In this document: positions 52,753 through 61,270 of the stretch, in pieces
How the letters are laid out: the number at the start of each line of letters is the position of its first letter
Position numbering within the stretch: position 1 is the stretch's first letter
Assembly (NCBI GenBank): GCA_902524845.1
Contig: CABZEW010000008.1
Span: 1 to 61,270, forward strand
Reading direction: 5' to 3'
DNA: 61,270 nucleotides
Source of the DNA: an uncultured Alphaproteobacteria bacterium
GTDB lineage: Bacteria; Pseudomonadota; Alphaproteobacteria; Rhodobacterales; Rhodobacteraceae
Program-made: the position numbers and the translations under genes
The notes under the pieces: model-generated
The model's database searches: none
The model's input: only the letters and a program-made list of their open reading frames with translations
Told to the model about the DNA's origin: nothing

Positions 52753-53700
52753 ATGAAAAAAGCTTTTTTGTTTCCAGGTCAAGGCTCTCAATTTATTGGC
52801 ATGGGTCAAGAGCTAGCAGGTCAGTTTGAAGCAGCTAGAGACGTGTTTTCAGAAGTAGATGACGCTCTGGGAGAAAAATTGTCGGAGCTAATATTTCAAG
52901 GGGATATTAAAAAATTAACCTTAACGAAAAATGCTCAGCCTGCAATTATGGCAGTTTCCCTTGCGGTATTTAGGGTTTTGTCATCTAACGGACTAGATAT
53001 GAAATCAATTGATATTTTTGCAGGGCACTCGTTAGGTGAATATAGTGCATTATGCGCTTCTGGCGTTATGTCTCTTAGGGATACCTCAATTATACTTAGA
53101 AAGAGAGGTCTTGCAATGCAGGAAGCAGTTCCCGAGGGGCAGGGTTCTATGGTTGCCGTTATAGGCATGACTAATGAAAGTGTGAGTGAACTAATGGCAA
53201 TTAGCAAATGTGATAGCCAGTTGATCCAAGTTGCAAACGATAACGATCCTTCACAAGTAGTTATCTCTGGTGAAAACCAAGAGGTACAAAATTTCATCGC
53301 TTTTTTGAAAGAAAAAAAATCCAAAAGAACTATTGATCTTCCAGTATCTGCGCCTTTTCATTCCCCCCTTATGAAGCATGCTGCTTTAGCGATGGAGACA
53401 GAATTGAAAAAGGTTAAGTTTTCAAGTCCTATTGTTCCAATAATTCAAAACGTTGATTTGAGTGTTTTAAAGTCTACAAATGGTTTGGTAGAGAGGTTAG
53501 TCCAGCAAATTTGTGGAACGGTTAGGTGGAGAGAAAGTTTAACAAAGATGGTCGATGCATTTGGTGTAAGTGCTTTTTTTGAAATAGGTCCAGGTAAAGT
53601 GTTGGCAGGAACTGTAAAAAGAACTATTCCTAATTCTAAGGTAATTTCGGTTGGTCTTGCCTCACAGATCGATGAAGCTTTGGAGATTATAAATGAGTAA
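52753..53700 (+). CDS. fabD: Malonyl-CoA:ACP transacylase
   Basis: Loads malonyl groups on ACP for fatty acid synthesis. 315 residues: AFLFPGQGSQFIGMGQELAG, catalytic GHSLGEYSAL with the nucleophile Ser, a LPVSAPFHSPLM His region, and ENVDLS-like IIQNVDLSV. Its stop overlaps the fabG start by 8 bp. First gene of the fab cluster. Confidence 0.97.
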   Translation: MKKAFLFPGQGSQFIGMGQELAGQFEAARDVFSEVDDALGEKLSELIFQGDIKKLTLTKNAQPAIMAVSLAVFRVLSSNGLDMKSIDIFAGHSLGEYSALCASGVMSLRDTSIILRKRGLAMQEAVPEGQGSMVAVIGMTNESVSELMAISKCDSQLIQVANDNDPSQVVISGENQEVQNFIAFLKEKKSKRTIDLPVSAPFHSPLMKHAALAMETELKKVKFSSPIVPIIQNVDLSVLKSTNGLVERLVQQICGTVRWRESLTKMVDAFGVSAFFEIGPGKVLAGTVKRTIPNSKVISVGLASQIDEALEIINE

Positions 53701-54436
53701 TTTGGAAAACCTAAATATTCTTATTACCGGTGCTTCTGGTGGAATAGGAACTAGCCTGTCTAAGGTATTTTCTTCGACAAATGCTAATCTTTTTCTTCTC
53801 GGATCTTCTAATGAAAAAATATCTAAGTTACAACGGGAACTTCCACCAAAAGAGAATATCAATTATTTTTCTGTTGATTTGGGTCAAAGAGAGAATGTGA
53901 ATAACTTTTGCGATTCGATAATTAATGATTATGGGGGTATTAGCGTTGTGATTAATAATGCAGGAATTAACCAAGATAGTATATTTATGAGAATGTCTGA
54001 TAGTGCTTGGGACAATGTGTTTGCAGTTAATCTCGATGCATCGATGGTGATTTGCAGGAAGTTTCTTCGAGGAATGATCAAGAATAAATGGGGAAGAATA
54101 GTTAATATTTCATCAGTGGTTGCATCAACTGGAAATCCAGGGCAAAGCAACTACGTAGCCGCTAAGGGTGCATTGAATGGGCTTACCAAATCAATGGCCT
54201 TAGAAGTAGCAACTAGAGGCATTACGGTCAATTGTATATCACCAGGTTTTATTGATACGGCAATGACAGCTAAATTGACAGATGACCAAAAGTCAAAAAT
54301 AACTGAGAAAATCCCTATGGGCAGGATGGGTTCTGGCGACGATATATCATCTTTAGCCTTATTCCTTGTATCAAATGAAGCGAGTTACATCACAGGGCAA
54401 AACATACATGTCAACGGGGGCCTTTTCTTAGCATAG
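53693..54436 (+). CDS. fabG: 3-oxoacyl-ACP reductase
   Basis: NADPH-dependent SDR that reduces beta-ketoacyl-ACP. 247 residues: ILITGASGGIGTSLSKVF, NNAGINQDSIFMRM, VNISSVVASTGNPGQSNYVA with Tyr-x3-Lys (YVAAKGAL), and C-terminal YITGQNIHVNGGLFLA. Translationally coupled to fabD. Followed by a 145-bp gap before acpP. Confidence 0.96.
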   Translation: MSNLENLNILITGASGGIGTSLSKVFSSTNANLFLLGSSNEKISKLQRELPPKENINYFSVDLGQRENVNNFCDSIINDYGGISVVINNAGINQDSIFMRMSDSAWDNVFAVNLDASMVICRKFLRGMIKNKWGRIVNISSVVASTGNPGQSNYVAAKGALNGLTKSMALEVATRGITVNCISPGFIDTAMTAKLTDDQKSKITEKIPMGRMGSGDDISSLALFLVSNEASYITGQNIHVNGGLFLA

Positions 54437-54569
54437 ATTGTTTTTTTTGAGTTACTCCAATTTTTTTTAGATAAGTATTGCTTGTTTTAATAATTATGTA
54501 TAAAAGAAAAAATTGTGGAAGTTTGACATATACGTCACACAGTGCAGGCCAGAAATTTATAAGATGATG

Positions 54570-54575
54570 AGGAGG
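54570..54575 (+). promoter_or_regulatory. Strong ribosome site of acpP
   Basis: AGGAGG six bases before the acpP ATG, the best Shine-Dalgarno match in the region, as expected for a highly expressed protein. The preceding 54437-54569 gap is A/T-rich; a TTGCTT (54478) and TATAAA (54499) pair could be the acpP promoter, low confidence. Confidence 0.55.
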
Positions 54576-54580
54576 TTTAT

Positions 54581-54814
54581 ATGAGTGATGTTACGGACAG
54601 AGTTAAAAAGATAGTTGTAGAGCATTTGAGCGTAGAAGAAAGTTCTATATCAGATACGTCATCTTTTATAGATGATCTAGGAGCTGATAGCCTCGACACG
54701 GTTGAGTTAGTGATGGCTTTTGAAGAAGAGTTTGGAATTGAGATTCCGGATGATGCTGCTGAAACGATACAAACCGTCGGCGATGCAGTAAAATTTATCG
54801 AAGAAAGCTCTTAA
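54581..54814 (+). CDS. acpP: Acyl carrier protein
   Basis: 77-residue acidic four-helix carrier. The phosphopantetheine Ser is Ser 37 in [20 protein letters not shown]. It shuttles fatty acyl chains among FabD, FabG, FabF and others. Sits between fabG and fabF as in most proteobacteria. Confidence 0.98.
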   Translation: MSDVTDRVKKIVVEHLSVEESSISDTSSFIDDLGADSLDTVELVMAFEEEFGIEIPDDAAETIQTVGDAVKFIEESS

Positions 54815-54852
54815 CGTGGTTCGCATAGAGGCCATAAAGTTAATTAAATAGA

Positions 54853-56112
54853 ATGAGACGAGTTGTAGTAACGGGAATGGGGTTGCTAACCCCCCTAGGG
54901 TGTGGTGTTGATCTGGTCTGGGACAGACTATTACAAGGACACTCTTCAGGTACAAAGATCACAAAATTTGATACTTCTGATCATGTTACAAATTATGCTT
55001 GTGAAATTCCTTTTGGCGATGACGCAGAAGGCAAGTTCAATCCTGATGAGTGGATGACTTCGAAGGATAGACGAAAAGTTGATGATTTCATTTTGTATGG
55101 CATTTGCGCGGCAGATCAAGCTGTGAGAGATGCAGGGTGGACACCGAATAAAGAAGAAGATTTGCTTAGAACGGGTGTAATGATAGGCTCTGGAATAGGG
55201 GGCCTTCAATCTATTGGCGATACTGCTAATTTAATTAAAGATAAAGGGCCTAAGAGAGTTTCACCATTCTTTATACCTGGCTCTTTGATCAATTTGATTT
55301 CTGGTCAGGTTTCAATAAGATATGGGTTCAAAGGCCCAAATCATTCAGTTGTTACTGCCTGTTCAACTGGGGCCCATGCTATTGGTGACTCAGCAAGGTT
55401 CATTAAATCTGGCGAAGCAGATGTAATGGTAGCAGGAGGCGCCGAAAGCCCTATAACTGAGTTGGGGATTGCTGGATTTAACGCGTGTAAGGCTTTGTCA
55501 ACAAAATTTTCTGAAGACCCAAGTATTGCAAGCAGACCATATGATATGGATCGAGATGGTTTTGTAATGGGCGAAGGAGCTGGCATTGTTGTACTAGAAG
55601 AATTGGAACATGCGAAGAAGAGGGATGCTAAAATATATTGTGAAGTATTAGGCTATGGACTTACAGGAGATGCGCACCATATAACCGCACCCCCGCCAGA
55701 TGGAGATGGTGGTAAAAGGTCTATGATTGCGGCGCTCAAAAATAGTGAATCTGATATTTCCAATATAGACTATATAAATGCGCACGGTACGTCTACTATG
55801 GCAGATACTATTGAACTTGGGGCGGTTGAGTCATTAGCCAGGAGTGATTCACGAGACATATCTATGTCTTCTACAAAGTCATCTATCGGTCATTTATTAG
55901 GTGCCGCTGGCTCGGTAGAGGCAATTTTTTCTATATTATCAATTCGAGACCAAATCGTTCCACCTACTATAAATCTTGAGAAACCAGAGGTTGACACCAA
56001 AATTGATTTGGTTCCAAATTTTGCTAAGGAAAGAAAGGTCGAAAAAGCTTTATCTAACTCTTTTGGTTTCGGAGGCACCAACGCGTCTCTAGTAGTGGGA
56101 AAGCTTGATTAA
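54853..56112 (+). CDS. fabF: 3-oxoacyl-ACP synthase II
   Basis: Condensing enzyme of fatty acid elongation, 419 residues. MRRVVVTGMGLLTPLGCGVD, catalytic Cys in VVTACSTGAHAIGD, and the two His in INAHGTSTMADTIE and KSSIGHLLGAAGSVE. C-terminal SFGFGGTNASLVVGK. Normal length; follows acpP by 38 bp. Confidence 0.97.
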   Translation: MRRVVVTGMGLLTPLGCGVDLVWDRLLQGHSSGTKITKFDTSDHVTNYACEIPFGDDAEGKFNPDEWMTSKDRRKVDDFILYGICAADQAVRDAGWTPNKEEDLLRTGVMIGSGIGGLQSIGDTANLIKDKGPKRVSPFFIPGSLINLISGQVSIRYGFKGPNHSVVTACSTGAHAIGDSARFIKSGEADVMVAGGAESPITELGIAGFNACKALSTKFSEDPSIASRPYDMDRDGFVMGEGAGIVVLEELEHAKKRDAKIYCEVLGYGLTGDAHHITAPPPDGDGGKRSMIAALKNSESDISNIDYINAHGTSTMADTIELGAVESLARSDSRDISMSSTKSSIGHLLGAAGSVEAIFSILSIRDQIVPPTINLEKPEVDTKIDLVPNFAKERKVEKALSNSFGFGGTNASLVVGKLD

Positions 56113-56132
56113 AGTTTTTGTAAAACAAAGTA

Positions 56133-57110
56133 ATGGCTACTATAGTTTCTAACTTATTTTACTTATTTCTTGCGAGCTTAACATTAATTTTTATCGCTGT
56201 AGCAGGTCTGGATTCCGTCTATGTTAAACCTGGGCCAAGTACTAATGACCAACTACTGGTCATTAATAAAGGGCAAAGTGTTTCTAATATTGCCATTCAA
56301 TTAACAGAGTTAAATTTAATTGAAAATCGTATCGCTTTCATGTTGGTTTTACGATTTAAAGGGGTTCATGATAAAATCAAATTTGGACAATATATGATCC
56401 CAAAAAATTCCTCAATAAAAGAGATCGTAGAACAGATGGTTCTAGGCGTATCAGTCCAGCACACAATAACAATCCCAGAAGGTCTTAGCACTGTTTCAAT
56501 CGTATCTTTAATTAATAGCGATCAAAGGATTAAAGGAGATATGATAAATAATGCGGATGAGGGTGTACTTGCCCCTAATACTTACAGCTTCGACATAACC
56601 ACACATAAAAAAGATCTTTTAATAAAAATGAGAGATCGGCAAAAAAAAATTGTGGCTAGTGCATGGAATAATAGAGCACCTGCCCTACCCTTAAAGAATA
56701 CCTTTGAGCTTCTAGTTCTGGCTTCTATCGTCGAAAAGGAAGCTGGAAATGAGGAAGATAAAAAAAAAGTTGCTTCCGTGTTTCTAAATCGCTTAAAAAA
56801 AAAAATGAGACTGCAATCTGATCCAACTGTCGTTTATGGCTTAACAGGAGGAAAGGGAAAGCTAAGCAGAGAGCTTACTAGAGGTGATCTTAAAACAAAA
56901 TCACCTTTTAATACTTATAAAATCGCTGGTCTTCCACCGTCCCCTATTTGCAATCCAAGCAAGTCGTCAATTTATGCGGTGGCAAACCCACTTGAAACAG
57001 ATTTCTTGTTTTTCGTAGCAAATGGCCAGGGAGGGCATAATTTTTCGCAAAACCTGCAACAACATAATCGATATGTGAAAGAGTATAGAAGGTTAAAGGC
57101 AGAAAATTGA
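56133..57110 (+). CDS. mltG: Endolytic murein transglycosylase MltG
   Basis: 325-residue membrane-anchored lytic transglycosylase that cuts nascent glycan strands. One N-terminal span, a LysM-like segment (VINKGQSVSNIAIQLTELNL), and the YceG core LASIVEKEAGNEEDKKKVAS (catalytic Glu) with FLNRLKKKMRLQSDPTVVYG and IAGLPPSPICNPSKSSIYAV. Standard neighbour of fabF in alphaproteobacteria. Confidence 0.95.
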   Translation: MATIVSNLFYLFLASLTLIFIAVAGLDSVYVKPGPSTNDQLLVINKGQSVSNIAIQLTELNLIENRIAFMLVLRFKGVHDKIKFGQYMIPKNSSIKEIVEQMVLGVSVQHTITIPEGLSTVSIVSLINSDQRIKGDMINNADEGVLAPNTYSFDITTHKKDLLIKMRDRQKKIVASAWNNRAPALPLKNTFELLVLASIVEKEAGNEEDKKKVASVFLNRLKKKMRLQSDPTVVYGLTGGKGKLSRELTRGDLKTKSPFNTYKIAGLPPSPICNPSKSSIYAVANPLETDFLFFVANGQGGHNFSQNLQQHNRYVKEYRRLKAEN

Positions 57111-57161
57111 TTCTTTAACATAATATTTTGCTATTATTAAATTACTTAGGGAGAGCTATTT

Positions 57162-57959
57162 TTGGGACAAGACAATATAAAAATAAGAAAAATTTGGGAA
57201 ACAATTCGTAAAGAAGCTGAGGTGTCCTTAAAGAAATCCAATTATATGAAAGGATATTTCAAAAAAAATGTTTTGAATAAAACCAGTTTCGGTAATGCGT
57301 TGTCACACAGCATAGCTACAAAGGTTTGTAACTCTGACTTTGAATTAGATTATTTCATTTCAATACTAAACGAACAAATCACAAATTTCTCTCATATCTG
57401 CGACTATGCAGTAGATGACTTGGTTGCTTTTTACGAAAGAGATCCTGCCTGTCATTGGTTTTATCAACCTTTTCTTTTTTATAAGGGTTTCATTGCATTG
57501 CAGGCATACAGAGTAGCGAACGTACTCTACAACAATGATAATATAGATCTTTCCTTGTATCTCCAAATGCGGATATCTGAGGTTTTTAGCATTGACATCC
57601 ATCCAGGAGCCACTATCGGTAGAGGCATTATGCTCGATCACGCACATAATCTTGTAATAGGAGAGACCGCTGAAATCGGTCATAATGTTTCCATTCTCCA
57701 CTCTGTTACGCTTGGTGGCACCGGTAAGATTCGCGGTAACAGACATCCCAAGATAGGAAATAATGTTCTGATAGGAGCTGGTGCAAAAATATTGGGCAAC
57801 ATCTCAGTAGGGGAGTGCTCAAGGGTTGCTGCTGGCTCATTAGTTTTGAAAACAGTCCCCTCTTTTAAGACGGTAGCTGGCGTTCCGGCAAAAGAAGTTG
57901 GGAGTTCAGGTTGCCCAGAGCCATCAAAAACGATGGACCAACTATTGAATAAAAATTAG
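57162..57959 (+). CDS. cysE: Serine O-acetyltransferase
   Basis: First step of cysteine synthesis: acetylates serine. 265 residues with an N-terminal helical domain and a left-handed beta helix: DIHPGATIGRGIMLDHAHNL, IGETAEIGHNVSILHSVTLG, GNNVLIGAGAKILGNISVGE, then the C-terminal SLVLKTVP tail. TTG start at 57162 behind GGGAGAG. Convergent with pdhC, one base apart. Confidence 0.94.
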   Translation: MGQDNIKIRKIWETIRKEAEVSLKKSNYMKGYFKKNVLNKTSFGNALSHSIATKVCNSDFELDYFISILNEQITNFSHICDYAVDDLVAFYERDPACHWFYQPFLFYKGFIALQAYRVANVLYNNDNIDLSLYLQMRISEVFSIDIHPGATIGRGIMLDHAHNLVIGETAEIGHNVSILHSVTLGGTGKIRGNRHPKIGNNVLIGAGAKILGNISVGECSRVAAGSLVLKTVPSFKTVAGVPAKEVGSSGCPEPSKTMDQLLNKN

Positions 57960-57960
57960 T

Positions 57961-58836
57961 CTACCTGATCATGAGTACCGCAGGGTTTTGCAAGTAGAAA
58001 ACTATCCTATCAAGAAATTTTGCTCCAAGTTCTCCATCAATAGTTCTGTGATCTACTGACAAGGTTAATGATACTCGTTTGCACGAGGACAAACTATCAT
58101 TCTCGCTAATAACTTCCTCTTTTATCGCACCAACAGCTAATATAGAGGAATTTGGTGGATTTATAATAGCATCAAAGTTATCGATAGAAAACATCCCTAA
58201 GTTCGATATAGAATGAGCACAATCTAGAAAATCATTATTTCGTAGTTGTTTATTCTTTGCTTTCTCGATAAGCACTTTCATTTCTGAAGAAATTTGACTT
58301 ATTGACTTCTTATTAACTCTTCTCATAGTTGGCGTGTAAAGACCTAATTCAGTCGATATAGCTACACCAATAGCAACTTCTTTAAACTTTAACATATGTT
58401 GATCCTGCCAAATCATGTTACAGTCAGGATAATCTCCTAAAGCACAACCACACGCTTTGATGAAAAAGTCGTTTATTGATATTTTTTCTTCTTTTTTAAT
58501 TGCTCCATTAGCCTCAGTTCTAAATTCAATCAGCTGGTCTAATTTAGCTTTTCGTCTTAGGTAAAAATGGGGTATTGATGACTTCGAAACAGTAAGTTTT
58601 TCAGCGATTATCTTTCTTATTTTGGGTATATCAACCACTTCATGCTCTATCTCAAAAAAGGAGTCTGAATTATTTTTTTGATTGGTCTCGCTGGTAGATA
58701 TAGGACGGGCTATATGCGCTTCGATATCACTTTTTGTTATTCTTCCCCTTGGTCCAGTCCCGTTAACACTGTTAATATCTAAAGATTTTAAAGATGCTAG
58801 CTTTTTGGCTAATGGTGTTATGAATATTCGATCCAT
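57961..58836 (-). CDS. pdhC: Pyruvate dehydrogenase E2 core without lipoyl domain
   Basis: Dihydrolipoyl acetyltransferase-like protein of 291 residues. It begins at once with the peripheral-subunit-binding domain (ITPLAKKLASLKS...GTGPRGRITKSDIE, residues about 6-39), a short linker, and the catalytic domain with LTLSVDHRTIDGELG (His 263, Asp 267). The usual N-terminal lipoyl domain (80 residues or more) and its Ala/Pro linker are absent, and only 9 bp separate this start from pdhB, so nothing was missed upstream. The lipoyl group would have to come from PdhB. Confidence 0.92.
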   Translation of the reverse strand: MDRIFITPLAKKLASLKSLDINSVNGTGPRGRITKSDIEAHIARPISTSETNQKNNSDSFFEIEHEVVDIPKIRKIIAEKLTVSKSSIPHFYLRRKAKLDQLIEFRTEANGAIKKEEKISINDFFIKACGCALGDYPDCNMIWQDQHMLKFKEVAIGVAISTELGLYTPTMRRVNKKSISQISSEMKVLIEKAKNKQLRNNDFLDCAHSISNLGMFSIDNFDAIINPPNSSILAVGAIKEEVISENDSLSSCKRVSLTLSVDHRTIDGELGAKFLDRIVFYLQNPAVLMIR

Positions 58837-58845
58837 CGTCTTATT

Positions 58846-60234
58846 TTAGTCTTTGTAAAGAACTTGTTTAACAGAAAAAATAATTTCATCAGAAGTAATC
58901 AAAGCCGCTTTTTCCAAGTTTTCAGCATAAGGCATAGGAACATCTTTCCCTGTGCAATTCAATACTGGTGCATCCAAGTAGTCAAATGCCCTGATCATAA
59001 TCTGTGATCCAACATAACTTCCAATCGAGCAAACTGGGAAAGATTCTTCTACTGTTACGCATCTGTTTGTCTTTCTAATTGACTCAAGTATCGTTTCAAA
59101 ATCAATTGGTCTTATTGTTCGTAAGTCAATTATCTCCGCGCTTATTCCTAACTCCGTTAATTTATTATTGGCTTCCAGAGTATGCATCATGCCAATTCCA
59201 TAGCTTATAATCGTCACGTCGTGTCCTGTGGAAACAATTTTCGCTTTTCCAATTGGTATAACTAAGTCATCGCTTTTGTTTACGGGAAATGATTTCCCAT
59301 ACAAAATCTCATTTTCAAGAAAAACAATAGGGTTATTTTCCCTGATTGCCGCCTTCATAAGACCTTTAGCATCTTCCGCAGAAAATGGTTGTATTACCTT
59401 TAAACCGGGGATGGACGCATATAGTGAGGCAAAGTCTTGGCTATGTTGAGCAGCTACTCTAGCAGCGGCTCCATTTGGTCCTCTAAACACAATTGGACAA
59501 TTAATCTGTCCTCCTGACATATAATTGGTTTTAGCAGCAGAGTTAACTATTTGATCTAAAGCTTGCATCGCAAAATTGAATGTCATGAACTCGACTATCG
59601 GCCTTATTCCAGTGAAGGCAGCTCCGACAGCTAGTCCGGTAAAGCCATGCTCGGTGATAGGGGTATCGATTACTCGACCTGACCCAAACTCCTCAAGCAA
59701 ACCTTGGCTCACCTTATACGCGCCTTGATACTCACCCACCTCTTCACCCATCAGGAAAACATCCTCATTAAGCCTCATTTCCTCAGCAATTGCACTATTA
59801 ATTGCTTCTCGTACCGTTAATTGATTTATGAGATTATTTTCATTTACTTCTTGATCGTGTTTTTCTGTTTCAGCGTTTGACAAGGTGGAAGCGACTTCTG
59901 TTTCGGTCTGGATAGTGTTCTCATTTTTTTTAACAAGTGCAGGCACATTTTGACCTAAACCGACGTCTTTTTTTTGTTCAACTTCCTCCAATCCCTCCGT
60001 TTCAATAATTGCAATTAAGGAGTTAACTTTTATATTTTCAGTACCTTCTTTAACAAGTAGGTCAATAATCGTTCCTTCTTCAATGCTCTCATATTCCATA
60101 AGAGCCTTATCAGTTTCGATATCAGCAATAATATCACCCGGTTTAACCTTATCACCAGGGCTTACATACCATTTAGCAAGACTTCCTTCTTCCATAGTAG
60201 GTGACAGAGAGGGCATTAAAATCTCGGTCTTCAT
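58846..60234 (-). CDS. pdhB: Pyruvate dehydrogenase E1 beta with N-terminal lipoyl domain
   Basis: About 462 residues. Residues 1-80 are a lipoyl domain ([20 protein letters not shown]; lipoyl Lys 43 in [12 protein letters not shown]), then a Glu/Thr/Asn-rich linker, then the transketolase-type beta subunit ([56 protein letters not shown]). Lipoyl-E1-beta fusions are known in alphaproteobacteria. ATG 60234 follows AGGAAA; a TTG at 60255 overlapping the pdhA stop is also open. Confidence 0.95.
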   Translation of the reverse strand: MKTEILMPSLSPTMEEGSLAKWYVSPGDKVKPGDIIADIETDKALMEYESIEEGTIIDLLVKEGTENIKVNSLIAIIETEGLEEVEQKKDVGLGQNVPALVKKNENTIQTETEVASTLSNAETEKHDQEVNENNLINQLTVREAINSAIAEEMRLNEDVFLMGEEVGEYQGAYKVSQGLLEEFGSGRVIDTPITEHGFTGLAVGAAFTGIRPIVEFMTFNFAMQALDQIVNSAAKTNYMSGGQINCPIVFRGPNGAAARVAAQHSQDFASLYASIPGLKVIQPFSAEDAKGLMKAAIRENNPIVFLENEILYGKSFPVNKSDDLVIPIGKAKIVSTGHDVTIISYGIGMMHTLEANNKLTELGISAEIIDLRTIRPIDFETILESIRKTNRCVTVEESFPVCSIGSYVGSQIMIRAFDYLDAPVLNCTGKDVPMPYAENLEKAALITSDEIIFSVKQVLYKD

Positions 60235-60251
60235 ACTTATTTTCCTAATTT

Positions 60252-61226
60252 TCAATCTGCATAGACATCAGTCCATAGTTCCTCAATATCCGGTTCCGGG
60301 CTGTTTAGAGCAAAGTCCGAAGCATCTGTAATTATTGCTTTTATCTCGCTGTCCTTATCTTTAAATTCCTTTTCCGACACTTTATACTTTTTGATCAAAA
60401 GAGACCTCAAAGTATCTATAGGGTCTTTTTCTTCTCTTATCTTTTGAACCTCTTCTCGTGTTCTATATTTTGCAGGATCAGACATAGAATGTCCTCTGTA
60501 TCTGTATGTTTTCATTTCAAGAATAAAGGGTCCTTTACTAGACCTACAATGATCTGCGGCATCGCTAGCTTCTTTCGCTACCTCAAGTACGTTCATACCA
60601 TTAACAGCTTTTCCTGGAATATTGAAAGCCAGTCCTCTCGCAAACATTTCCTCAGTAGATGAGGCTCGAACTATTGACGTGCCCATAGCATACTGGTTAT
60701 TTTCAATGACAAAAACTACAGGTAGATTCCAAAGTGAAGCCATATTAAAAGTTTCATACACTTGTCCCTGATTAGCAGCTCCTTCACCGAAGTAAGTAAA
60801 ACTTACATTATTATTTTTTCTATATTTATTTGCAAAAGCTATTCCAGCTCCAATAGGTACTTGCGCACCCACTATTCCATGGCCTCCATAAAAACCTTCG
60901 CTCTTTGAAAACATGTGCATAGAGCCGCCTTTACCCTTTGAATAACCAGTAGAACGACCCGTTAATTCTGCCATTACCATTTTGGGATCCATGCCGCAAG
61001 CAAGCATGTGACCATGATCTCTGTAGGACGTAACATTTTGGTCACCATCTTTTTTAATGGACTCAATTCCCACAACAACAGCCTCCTGACCTATGTATAA
61101 GTGACAAAATCCTCCGATGTGTCCCATTCCGTAAAGTTGCCCAGCTTTTTCTTCAAATCTTCTTATAAGCAGCATTTTTTCATAGAGCTCTAAAAGTTCT
61201 TTTTTTGATGCAATTGAGTTTTTCAT
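60252..61226 (-). CDS. pdhA: Pyruvate dehydrogenase E1 alpha
   Basis: 324 residues, thiamine diphosphate-binding half of E1. [46 protein letters not shown], and the ThDP motif [20 protein letters not shown] ... [32 protein letters not shown] is the phosphorylation-loop region. First gene of the pdhA-pdhB-pdhC unit; about 45 bp of A/T-rich sequence remain before the window end. Confidence 0.97.
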   Translation of the reverse strand: MKNSIASKKELLELYEKMLLIRRFEEKAGQLYGMGHIGGFCHLYIGQEAVVVGIESIKKDGDQNVTSYRDHGHMLACGMDPKMVMAELTGRSTGYSKGKGGSMHMFSKSEGFYGGHGIVGAQVPIGAGIAFANKYRKNNNVSFTYFGEGAANQGQVYETFNMASLWNLPVVFVIENNQYAMGTSIVRASSTEEMFARGLAFNIPGKAVNGMNVLEVAKEASDAADHCRSSKGPFILEMKTYRYRGHSMSDPAKYRTREEVQKIREEKDPIDTLRSLLIKKYKVSEKEFKDKDSEIKAIITDASDFALNSPEPDIEELWTDVYAD

Positions 61227-61270
61227 AAAAATAGTTTAGCGTTAAACTAAATATTTTCAATAACTAAATT

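Noticed and set aside
1-61270. tRNA or rRNA genes
   Set aside because: I scanned the intergenic gaps by eye and saw no cloverleaf-like or rRNA-like segment; a covariance-model search would be decisive.

Overview
The window is an AT-rich stretch of a bacterial chromosome, most likely from a marine, low-GC member of the Alphaproteobacteria. The evidence is gene order and domain layout: rpsF-rpsR-rplI-dnaB-alr; fabD-fabG-acpP-fabF-mltG; yajC-secD-secF; a pdhA-pdhB-pdhC cluster whose E1-beta carries its own lipoyl domain; a heme A synthase; and CcmE. Spacing is tight, with many 1-8 bp overlaps and several tail-to-tail overlaps, as in streamlined oceanic genomes. I cannot place it below class from sequence alone.

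Region 1 (1-8188) is core housekeeping: the 3' part of alaS, icd, trmJ, ctaA, a crotonase, a hotdog thioesterase, then rplM-rpsI. Region 2 (about 8165-23300) is a genomic island hooked onto the 3' end of rpsI. I see three tandem left ends (starting at 8177, 15565 and 17101). Each repeats the last codons of rpsI, a terminator hairpin, pairs of short arm repeats phased at 11 bp, and a conserved 37-bp core. They define element 1 (7388 bp: intact tyrosine integrase, serine resolvase with a cargo operon, GST, NTF2-like, GNAT), element 2 (1536 bp: no integrase, heme-oxygenase-like cargo, and a different arm-repeat sequence at both ends) and element 3 (integrase cut to 20 codons, then FkbM methyltransferase and decayed copies of element-1 cargo). 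The right end of element 3 was not found.

Region 3 (23395-28605) holds a crotonase, a class V aminotransferase, a P1-family peptidase, an SDR and an acyltransferase. Region 4 (28615-33810) resumes with argC and ccmE, followed by a minus-strand ligase / ketopantoate-reductase-like / MFS cluster. In many alphaproteobacteria argC lies near rplM-rpsI, so the island probably split that neighbourhood. Region 5 (33916-45925) holds two small secreted proteins, the yajC-secDF export operon, sodB, rarD, a LOG-family protein, then LysM protein, ATM1-type ABC exporter, YfgM-like protein, bamB and der. Region 6 (45890-52607, minus) has SDR, cvpA, MlaFE-type lipid transporter genes, alr, dnaB and rplI-rpsR-rpsF. 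Region 7 (52753-57959, plus) is fatty acid synthesis plus mltG and cysE. Region 8 (57961-61226, minus) is pyruvate dehydrogenase.

The most interesting signals are (a) the tandem rpsI-targeted elements with element-specific, helically phased arm repeats, including an integrase-less mini-element that looks like a satellite; (b) nested inverted repeats and decayed duplicate cargo inside the island; and (c) a pyruvate dehydrogenase whose E2 has no lipoyl domain, so the only lipoyl domain visible in the cluster is the one fused to E1-beta.
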